Below, one piece after another: positions 55,001-64,000 of a stretch of DNA of 64,000 nucleotides. Below the pieces are notes generated by a model, which was given only the letters and a program-made list of their open reading frames with translations, did not search any database and had not been told where the DNA came from. Origin of the DNA: Atrichornis clamosus (lineage: Eukaryota > Chordata > Aves > Passeriformes > Menuridae). The DNA lies in the NCBI GenBank assembly GCA_013400975.1, contig WBMZ01015656.1, forward strand, positions 59,593 through 123,592. Direction: 5' to 3'. Position 1 is the first letter of the stretch, and the number at the start of each line of letters is the position of its first letter. The position numbers were made by a program, and so were the translations under genes.

Positions 55001-58000
55001 CTAGTTCCTGCTAACACAGGTGACATGGCATCACATCGCGTGCCACCGCATCCCAATCCGCTTGTACGTGAAAATAGCTCTGCATGGAAATGAGCAGAGG
55101 TTTATAGAGATGCTGAGGGGAAAATGCAAATTTATATAAATAATTTCACTCATCCATGAAAAGCAGCAGCCACTACACACCCATCATGACAGTTGAGCTT
55201 GGCTTCTTTTTTTTGTTTAATCCTGTCATTGTTTACGCAGAATGGTGTTTCAGATTAAGCCCCCTTACCCTTCCACATGTTACTCTTTAACATGACAAGA
55301 GAATCCCAAGAAGGAGGGGACAGAGGATTCTTCTAGCTTTCATGCTGTGCAACTTACCACTCACACAGCTTCAAAGCATGATTTGACTCCTTATAAAGCT
55401 TGATATACAGCTTGCTGTTTTGGGTTTTTTTTTAAAGTGCTACTAGATCCCAGAATTATTATTGCAATTTGATGATTAAAATGACTGTGAAGCAAAGTCA
55501 AATTCATGCTCCAAGGGGAGGGGGGTGCTCACTCTACAAGACTGACATATTTAAACATTCTCTCTGGACACAAACCAAGAACTGCTGACATTTTTGTATG
55601 AAATTGTGAAGGTTGTTCTCCAGGGAGAGAACACGTTTGCTTTACAGATCCACCAAAACCAGACCCCTCCCTCCAATACTACATTCTACTAAGAGTTACA
55701 TTTTATACAATCACTTGTAGCAGGTCACTGAGATCTAGAAGAATCCTTCAAACCAACTCTACACAGAGTATGCACTGGTAAGGGAATATTCTTTCCATTT
55801 TACTCTTTAAGCATCTGCATGTATGTTTTGTTATTTTTCATGGACTGTGTAGGTATGGAGGTAGAAGCGAAATAAAGGAGAGAGAATGGCTTCATGTTTT
55901 CAGTCAGGCACCTCCACCAAGCTTAGGACACCTCATAAGGGACCTCTCAGCTAAGAAAGAATGATCAGACAGCTGAGTAAAAATACCTTTGACTCTAAGC
56001 AAGAAGCACAAATTGAGCCGTTTATATTTTCATACTCATGTAACAGAAGTTTCTTCCAGCCATGCCTGTATCTGACGCCTCAGCAGTCTGTTACACATTA
56101 GTCACCTCCCCAGTAAGTTTCTTTTTCTATGATGACCCATCATCATTTCTTCCCTAATTACTTTTGGGACTATCAATATGGCTAATGTGACCACAGTGAA
56201 GGCCTACTGTTTCCGGACAAAATTCGTTTTTCCTCAATGCAACTTTTCCTACTGTATATATTTTTGCTATTTTCTGATCAAAAGGTAGATCATGAAAAAA
56301 AAAAAGATGAGAAAAAAAATGGTAGGCTATTTACACTCATGAACTTTATGTAGGTTTACGTATTCCATACAGTTCCTTTCCATACACACCAGAAGTGGCT
56401 GAACAAGCTGCTTGTAACGTTCTTTCCATGTATGTAAGTGGTGTCAGATAGCACCAGCCAAACATTGCAGCATTAACTGCATCAAAGTGCATGCACTGTT
56501 TGGTTTTTTTCCCCTTCATTCACATTTCTCCTTGACTCCAGCCCTCATTGCAACAGACCAGAACTGCAAAGGGAGCAGTGTGCCAGCCACGTATCCAGTG
56601 CCAGCCCACGCAGAGGCTTTGCGGGCTGTATATTTGCCAGCATGTTTTAGGGACGAGCTGGCATTAAGGACAACTTGATTAGTCCATGACAAGCGGGTGA
56701 AAGAAGGCAGGCAAGAAAGCCCTGACACCCTTGCCCTGCTGGCTTACGTGCAGCTCAGCCTCTCCTGAAGCAGCTCATTTTGGAGTTATTCCTATGTCGA
56801 GCTCTGCATTGGCACAGGAGAGCTGTGGAAAGGGTGTCAGGACGCTGGCACAGCTCCTGCAGCACTGGGAAATGGCTTTGGCGAGGACACGGGAAAACAG
56901 CTGAGCAGAGAAATCAATACTACAGTCACGCACTGCCCTGGGCAATTCTGACACATTTATGGTTACTGCTCTTCCGATTCCAGAGGGGTGGGTATCGCCT
57001 TCCCTCAGATGCCACCACCCCCCAGCACAGTGAGGACCAGGGCGGAGGTGGACATCGACACAGGAGCCTCTTCCCTGGCAGCAGGGACCTTCACCTTAGA
57101 CTCAAACCCACCACGTCCGTACCCTCCCTGCCAATGTGCAGCCGTGCCAAGGCCCAACCTGGCCCTGCCACGCTCCCTGGGATGTGCCATGTTTGCCTGT
57201 CCGTGCTCTGGGCCCGTGGACCCTGTCTCTCCACAGCCACTGCACCACTAAGCCGCCAGGATGGGGCCAGCAGTGACTTCAGGCTGATGTGCAGGAACAA
57301 GATTAGGGCTGGATTTAGGTCGTTCTTATAAAGGACAGCAGCTCAGCTATTCTGCCCGGCATCGCTTTGATTACTGCTGCAGCTTACACTGTGCGAAGGA
57401 AAAAGGCTACCTCCTGCAATATTAACAGAGCAGTTCCTAGGGTTTTCACTGAAAAACACCGCTCACGTACACTATCACACACTCCTCACCTCTGCTACTG
57501 CAACAGTCACTGACAGAAAAGCAGCCTCTGAGTGTGCAAAAGGCTTTAGTCTCTCTAAGTGGAAATCAAAACAGGGCTTATCTGGCAAGCAAAGTACAAG
57601 AAATTCTCTTTGGTTTAGCATTAGTGAGTCAGTACTATTGATAGGAATAATGATGTTTTTCCAACCCAATCAGTACCTTATTTCCATAGGAATACAGTAC
57701 AAAAAACTTAGATGAAGGCAAATGTATAAGAGAATAATGACACCAGGGCTAGGCAAGCATTTAAATCCAGTGTTTCTCTGGCATATATACAGAGAGAGAA
57801 TGAAAGTGCTATTACTAAAACATAACAGTATGTCACATCCATCAGCAATTCCACAAATGGTCTGTTATCCAAGTGAGCAAGAGAGTTACTCCTTATTAAA
57901 GGTTATGGTAACAGGAGATCATACTTGTCAATAATATTGACAGTTCTTTTTAAAAAGCACTCTTTCCTTTGGCTGCAGAAATCTTCCTACAGGAGCTAAG

Positions 58001-61000
58001 TCTTTAAAGCATAACTCAGATTTAAAAAAAAAACCACATAAAAATCTTTGTGGCATAACAATGGAATTGGTTTTCCCCAGTTGGGAAAAAAAAAAGTTTA
58101 AGAATAAACCATTACAGCAACTATCCATGCCACCACCTCTAAAGATGCAGAAGAGAGCAGAAATATTACTTCTATTTCAGCATCAAGGTTTCTCGAAAGC
58201 AGGGATTATCTCCATACTCCTTTAACTAGAAAAGCAACACTGTATTTATGCAGAATAAGATTTGGTTTCACATGAACAAAATATTAAACCAGCTTAGATT
58301 TTTATCAAACAGGTTTCCTAAATGTAGATGCCGTGTTTCCCCATTATTATGACAATTCACAAAAGAGTGGCAGTTACTTCAGTAAGCCAGCTACTCCATC
58401 CAATCCCTAATCCAAAAGACTTGGTTTTTTCCAGCTGTAATGTCAGACAATTTAGTGCTGCATTTGAGCATCACTTCTTAAGGCAGGCTGGAGAAATGCT
58501 TAAATTCCATCCCTCCCACAAGTCCTACAAAGATCAGAAAACCTAAGCAATCTACCTCAATTGATTCTGAGGAGCAAGTGAAGTTTTGTTAAATTGAACA
58601 GCATAAGCTACCTCTGTCTCTACTTGCACCACTGTCATCTACATCCAGGTTACTTAACCTGGACAATCCCTCCAAAAATGCTTTGTGCAAATCAGGACCG
58701 CACTTAAAAATGGAAAGCAAAACTTCTGTAGCCTGCTTTTCATTTGCGTCAATTGAGTAAGTCATGAACAGGACTTGCAACTGTTCAGATGCTCCTCGGT
58801 AAAGGGAAATTTCTCAGTCTATTTCCAGCAAAGCAGGAAAAAATCCAATTGCCTATTTTCAGAAGCGCCATGTCTACAAGAAGCTGTATAGTTGTAGTAG
58901 TGCCACCAAGTTTTCTGGAAGTGCACTCGGTGCACAGACTTGGCACGAAGGAGGCGCGCTGGAGAACACCACAGGCTGCGGGGAGGCTCTGCAAGGCGTG
59001 AGCATGCAGGTGCCAAGCACACACAAGGACGAGAAAGTCTTTTGGCTTTCTAAAAATAAGAGCCTGCTAGATAAGAAGCACAGTTAGCCAGACTGCAGCA
59101 TGCCGTGTTTGGATTTCAACATTTCATTGAAGGGAAATTAATTACCAATATCTGGATATTGGCAGCGGAACAGAATGAGGGCAGAAGAAATGTGCATTTT
59201 CCCCAAGACATTCAGCATTTCCAAGGAGTGTGACCAGCAACCACTCTCTGCTTTGCTGGCCATTAAAATGAAGAATTTGGTCTTAAAAGTAGAGCAATGA
59301 AGCTCTCTGCAGTTTTCAGGTATACACTGAATGGGACAGTAAGACATTAAATCTTTACACAATGGTCAGAACTAAACAGTGTAAAATACTTTTGCTAGAC
59401 AAGATACCATAACTAGAATGTCTTCCCACCATAAGCAGTCTTGAGGTAGTATTTACAGTTTATGTGTGGAAAAATAGCTGTAAATCTTTTCACAGAGCAA
59501 GCGGGCTACCAGAATTCCACCAATATGCACATTCTAAGACACAGAAAGCACCATCCAACATGGTCCTTCAGGGCCCAGTTCCCATGCTGGTTTACTGCAC
59601 CTTCTCTTCTTCCAAACCTCACCCTCAATGGAGCACAGACCAGTTCTTCCACTTCAGAACAGAACACACATCCCTAATTCTCTCTCCACTTTCCTCCAGA
59701 GCACTAAACTACTTCCTCAATAGAAGATATTTCATTTTATTTTCAATTGAGCCATATGTACTCTGGATTTTTCTAAATTTTAATTTGTGACACCCTAACA
59801 AGATACTACAAAATTTAACTTACTCCCCAAGCAAATGGTAAAAGCTGCTACAGCCAGAAAAACCTCGTGCCCTGCACATACAGTTCATACTATATATGAA
59901 CGTAAGGTTCATGCAGTATGACAAAATATGTCATAGAAATAATTTAATGAACAATTAGGTCTTTTCATGAAATGCAATGTTAAACATTTACTATAACAAA
60001 TTCACTTAAGCACATGCAATTCCAAGGCTGATAGTCTCAAAATGGCCTTACCTGAAAGAAGTAGGCACGAAGAGGAAAGTGAACTGAAATTCATTTTCCA
60101 TCAGCCCTGAACGTGAGAGAAAAGCTCCCTTCATCCTATTCTAGTGGAGTTCAACAGGGCACTGAAACCAATACTGACATTTTCATGCTTTTCAAGATAT
60201 TTCACATCAAATACCCTGCTTTTCTTTCATGACCTCTCCAACTATTAAGTGCCAAGAAATCCCTAGAGAGTTTCCTTTCCTTCCTCAAGTCCCTAGAAAG
60301 AGGGGGCTTTTCCCTCCATCCTTGAGCGAGAGCTTTGTGATAAAGGCCGCAAGTGTTTTGACAACATCATCATCTATACGCAATTTTGTTGTGTGTCTGG
60401 ATACACTACCAAGTTGAGCAATAGGTAAACAGTTTTAACTTCTCAAAATGAATTCACTTAAAAACCGCAAATCAGCCATCTGAAAAACCAGCTGTGAGCA
60501 AGTCGCTGCAAAAAAAAAAAAAAAAGAAAGAGGCAAATCTGTACCAGAAAATATTGTACATGCAAAAGAAAACAAAAATAATCTAAGCAAAATTAATTGT
60601 TTGCTTGGTGGAAAATTCTCATTTATCAAACTTATTTTAAGCACTGAGCACCCATCCAGTGGAACAAGACCTATAAAGCAAGATACTCTTTCCTAAAAGC
60701 ATGTCAAAATGTTATACAACTATAAAATATGGATTTTATTTCATTTTCTGAACAGACATATCAACCCTACAAGAAGAATTAGAAAAGCAGTTCTTTGCCC
60801 TGCCTTCAAGAGTAACACGGAAACATTTCCCTTTATGCCTGATGCTGTAGATCAGGATTTTTTGGTGCCTTTTCTTTCAGTTGCAGGGAGCTTTTATGGA
60901 AAGAGATTTGGGCTTAAGCCATAGGCAAGGAAAGCCTCCATGCAGGGGAGAGTCCCGGGCTGTCCCCAGCAAAGGGAGGGCACAGGTCAGGGAGCTCCAG

Positions 61001-63866
61001 ATGACGCCAAAGCTGACTCACCACAGCTCCTGAGCACACCACGTACCCCTGTCAGCTGCCTGTGCTCAGAAGATCACACCGAGTCCATCTGAAAGCTGAA
61101 AACCCCCCAAGGATTCTCTAACTTCTGCTTCTCTGTTCACAGGAAAGGCCCTGGGGCCCCCAGAGCTCCTCCTGTCCCTTCTCCTGCTGCTCCCTTGCTC
61201 AGCCCCAGCACAGCCCCATCAGTCAGACCTGGGCTGAGCAATGTGCTTTGTGAACACTGGCTGCCAAGGGATTCACAGGTTTGGAGCTAAGCAGGTTCTT
61301 GATTACCTTTTTTTGCTAAACTGGGGATGATCTGTGCAGCAGCTTAAGTCACAGCAACTTTTCACTGATGCTGTGATTTACCTCAACAAGCTCTTTAAGC
61401 ACAAGGACAGCAAGATGCAGCTATCACAGCTACCTAACTCAGAACTGAAAGAACAGGATCTTTTATTTCTACAAAGAGTTTTAAGAACATTTTTAGAAAG
61501 AATAGCCATTTGTGTGCTTCCTGTGATACAAGAGACTTTCTGTTCCCTCAAGCATCTTTCTCCCCACCCATTCCGGCAACGAATTCAATCTTAGCAGCTT
61601 AATTTTTTAAACCTGTAACACAGATTTCTAGATGGGTTCTCACTACTGCCTGCCTACAGTGGCATTAGTACTCCCCAAGCTTTAACAGAAATGTTTTCTC
61701 AGCTATGTCTCAAACCAGCGTTAATTTTTCCATGGCTGCATTATATTTGTGGCTCACAGCACTCCCTGCTCCTCCCCAGCATTTCCCACTGCTGAGCTCC
61801 CAGCTGATAGCAGAAAGCTCTTGTCACGAGTCCCTAAAAATATAACATTGCTCAGTGGCAATATTAAAGTCCCATCATATTTCTGTTACTCCACTTCTCC
61901 TATCATATGCCAACCCTCCTAGGTATTAAAAATGCCTCCCAAACTGGCATCACCAAAAACATTTGTATGCCCAAACCATACTGCCAGACCTTGTGTAGTT
62001 TAAACCAGTTACAAAGACATTGTTCTAAAGACTACTGCTTTTGGTAACTTCTCTTTGAAATTATTCATGACTGCGTTGTATTTTATAAATGGGTATATCC
62101 TAGATGTGCCAAAATACCTTTCTTTTACTGGAAAATGAAAGGGGGACTCTAGCTTTGAAATCTGCTTAGTGTTGCTGGAGTAGTTCAGCTAAACCTCCTG
62201 AATGAGCATGGAAGATGAGCCCTGTGGTTGAGGCACTACACTGCATGAACCCAGGCTGTCCTTGAGCGGCGCTGCCCAAGAACACACCTGTGCATCTCAC
62301 TGGGAAACGGTGCAAAAATCAGCAAAAAACAAGCTTGAAAGTCTGTGTACATCAGGGAAGGCACAGCCAACACAGCTTTAAAAATAGTTTCTTTTCAGAT
62401 AGAAGAGTTAGAGATGACTAAAAAGTTTAGGCAGCTGAAACCCCAATAGATCATATCATGCAAATTAAACCCTGTACGCCATCAGCTGGGAGGTGGCTCA
62501 CGAGTCAGGAGTTTTCTACTAAAAGCAGCAAAACTGAAAATATACAACTGTGGTCACTGGTACATGTGAAAAAAAACAGAGATTAGAGCACATTTGGTTA
62601 ATGCTTCAACTTGGAAACCCCAGGGCTACCTCCAGTATGTGCTCACTGCCAAGGGTAGAGACTTAGCTACGCTGCATTAAGATAAGGCTTCTTGGAAAGT
62701 CATTCCTTGGAAAGATACGTGCATCCACCCCTTTTACAGGTGACAAAAACATGAACTTCAACCAGTGTACATTGATCAGTGATACAGATCATCACGTCTT
62801 CCTCTTACACAACCAGAAGGCAAGGTACTTCCTGATGCAATAGCTGCAAAGACCTCACCAGGATCCCGTCCTCAGGATCCCACGGCCAGGCAGAGGTGCT
62901 CACTCTGACAGCTACAGCTGCCTTCAACTTCAGCCACGCACAGCTCCTTTGCCTGCAGTGCTAATGCCCAGAAATGGTCAACCATAGGCACCTGGGCACT
63001 TCCAAACTCCTAGCTCCATGAGGAAACATTTAGCTTCTGTGCAATTAAGCCCTGTTATTAAGCCTGAAGTGGATCGAATTTTATATGTAAAAACCTGACT
63101 TAAATCGTTTCTTTTACATAAACAAAAGTGACATTGAGGAAGAACTGCTGCCTTATGCCAACATAATCAGCTCATATCCAGTCATGAGCCCAGAAAAAAT
63201 AAACATTTTAGAAAATGTGTTAGATCCTATAGCAATGGTTTTGTTCTTTTATTCTGTAATATTTTTGGGGTGGAGCAGGAAGGAAGGATACAGGAACACT
63301 ATTTCTGAATAGACATAAGATGCAAGTCAGTATAATAAAGATGCAATTCCATTAATTTATTCAGTTCTTCCCTGATCCCTCCCCCTCCTTTCCAGTGCAG
63401 ATACTGAAGGAAAAGCATCTGCCCCAACAGAAAGCTCGGTCATTCGGCTCCCTTTAATTCCGTAACCCTCAGTTTTCTTCTCCCGCCAGTCGCAACCCCC
63501 TGGCCGCGGCCGGGCCGCTGGGCCCACCCTCCGGGGGCTGCCGGGGGCTGCTTGTCCCCGCCACCATCAGGGACCAGGGCCAGCGGAGCCCGGTGCGCGG
63601 GGAGGGCGCATCCCGGCGCCAAACGCTCCCCGCCGCCCGGCGGGAGCTGCACTCGGGGGGATGCTCCACCAGCCCCTCCGGAGGATGCTTTATCCTTCAA
63701 AGTCGCTCCCTCCCTGCGACTCCCACCGGCACGGCGACCCCCTCCTCTTCCTCCTCCTCCCCTCCTCGCCCCCTCCTCGGGGGGAGCAGACATTTTGAGG
63801 CAGCGCATCCCCAGAGCCCGGCGAGCCGCAGCGGTGCGGGCGAGGCCTCCCGGCGGCGCCGCTCAC
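49001..63866 (-). other. DENND5B intron 1, proximal part (49-63.9 kb)
   Basis: The intron begins at the exon 1 donor GTGAGC (63866-63861). The stretch includes a moderately GC-rich patch at about 56.8-57.3 kb and small open frames at 54.75 and 58.6-59.4 kb discussed in the findings. No gene, RNA or mobile element is recognised. Confidence 0.6.
60510..60525. repeat. Poly(A) run, 16 nt
   Basis: Uninterrupted A-run followed by GAAAG. No element with target duplications was recognised. Confidence 0.85.
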
Positions 63867-64000
63867 CTGCCAGTTCGTCGGGCTCCAGCCCGCTCTCCGC
63901 GTCGATGCCGCACAGCACGAAGTAGTGGGCGAAGCGGCAGGGTGCCGCGCCGGGCCCGGGGGCGCCGCTCCCGCTCATCCCGCCGGCGGCTCCCGGCGGC
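63478..64000 (-). promoter_or_regulatory. DENND5B: CpG island over DENND5B exon 1 (promoter-proximal, truncated by window edge)
   Basis: GC content and CpG density rise abruptly near 63478 and stay high to the edge, unlike the AT-rich intron to the left. The island covers the start of intron 1, exon 1 and the last 22 nt of 5'UTR (64000-63979, GCCGCC-type repeats). No TATA box is visible, and the transcription start is probably outside the window. A pyrimidine-rich stretch at about 63739-63778 (purine-rich GAGGAGG in the transcript) lies just inside intron 1. Confidence 0.8.
63867..63978 (-). CDS. DENND5B: DENND5B coding exon 1 (initiator exon)
   Basis: This 112-nt exon encodes 37 residues plus the first base of a split Gly codon, beginning MSGSGAPGPGAAP and ending GLEPDELA. 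The ATG at 63978-63976 was chosen because MSGS followed by a Gly/Ala/Pro-rich lead and CRFAHYFVLCGID is the known N-terminus of DENND5B. G at -3 gives a reasonable initiation context. The donor is GCAG|GTGAGC (GT at 63866-63865). The RFAHYFVLCGID segment is the first strand of the uDENN region. The exon lies in a CpG island. The Gly/Ala/Pro stretch is slightly shorter than I recall for the human protein, a region that normally varies in length. Confidence 0.92.

Larger units (their letters stand above)
1..64000 (-). other. DENND5B: DENND5B gene, 5' portion (gene runs off the left edge)
   Basis: Three constitutive coding exons on the minus strand (63978-63867, 15325-15216, 10098-9432) join in frame into the N-terminus of a DENN-domain Rab exchange factor. 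The order, phases and GT/AG sites are consistent. Residues such as [40 protein letters not shown] and [20 protein letters not shown] match DENND5B as I know it better than DENND5A, which has RFADYFVICGLD and LARYPENVDWNPF at these places. The family activates Rab GTPases (Rab39 is the reported substrate for DENND5A/B) and acts in membrane trafficking. Exon 4 onward (rest of DENN, RUN, PLAT) is absent, so the gene continues left of position 1. The promoter is at or just beyond the right edge. Confidence 0.93.

Noticed and set aside
56780..57331. 183-codon plus-strand ORF
   Set aside because: It starts at TTG, is overlapped by equally open frames on both strands, and reflects local GC richness rather than coding.
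63593..63925. 110-codon plus-strand ORF and overlapping minus-strand frames in the CpG island
   Set aside because: Stop-poor GC-rich sequence. The only supported coding here is exon 1 up to the donor at 63866.
9432..63978. Assignment to DENND5A instead of DENND5B
   Set aside because: The residues at [27 protein letters not shown] and the Ser-rich [13 protein letters not shown] linker fit DENND5B; DENND5A differs at these positions as I recall them.

Overview
The window is vertebrate nuclear DNA, most probably from a bird. Evidence: one multi-exon gene with very long introns, several 5'-truncated CR1 LINE copies with the typical avian 3' end (a 'gattctatga'-type tail), and an avian ERVL-type solo LTR. 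No bacterial, plasmid, phage or CRISPR content is visible. Most open frames of 60-120 codons here are chance or antisense frames in intronic DNA.

The window is the 5' part of one gene on the minus strand, DENND5B (DENN domain-containing 5B, a Rab guanine-nucleotide exchange factor). Reading right to left: a CpG-island region holds the last 22 nt of 5'UTR and coding exon 1 (63978-63867). Intron 1 is about 48.5 kb. Exon 2 is 15325-15216, intron 2 is about 5.1 kb, and the large exon 3 is 10098-9432. Intron 3 runs off the left edge. Exon lengths (112, 110 and 667 nt), phases and GT/AG sites agree, giving 296 complete residues plus one base, about the first quarter of a protein of roughly 1,270 residues. 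This part covers the N-terminal uDENN region and the start of cDENN. The RUN and PLAT regions must lie to the left of the window.

Two exon-like elements lie inside the introns on the same strand. The better one (21252-21187, 66 nt, phase 1-1) has strong splice sites. It would insert 22 residues at the point where, as I recall the family, the paralogue DENND5A carries a similar segment (L-x-Q-aromatic-x-Q-A), so I call it a cassette exon. The other (10808 to about 10575, intron 2) combines an acceptor, an in-frame 61-codon ORF, AATAAA and a GU-rich tract. It could be an alternative last exon formed by intronic polyadenylation, or a poison cassette; this is a hypothesis.

The rest is intron: four CR1 copies on the plus strand (antisense to the gene), one probable minus-strand CR1 fragment, an internally deleted LTR at 33.5-33.8 kb, short microsatellites, and long unique AT-rich stretches with no recognised gene. 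No RNA gene was recognised. I found no new biochemical system. The observations most worth checking are the cassette exon, the candidate intronic polyadenylation exon, and the reconstituted donor motif at the exon 1/exon 2 junction.
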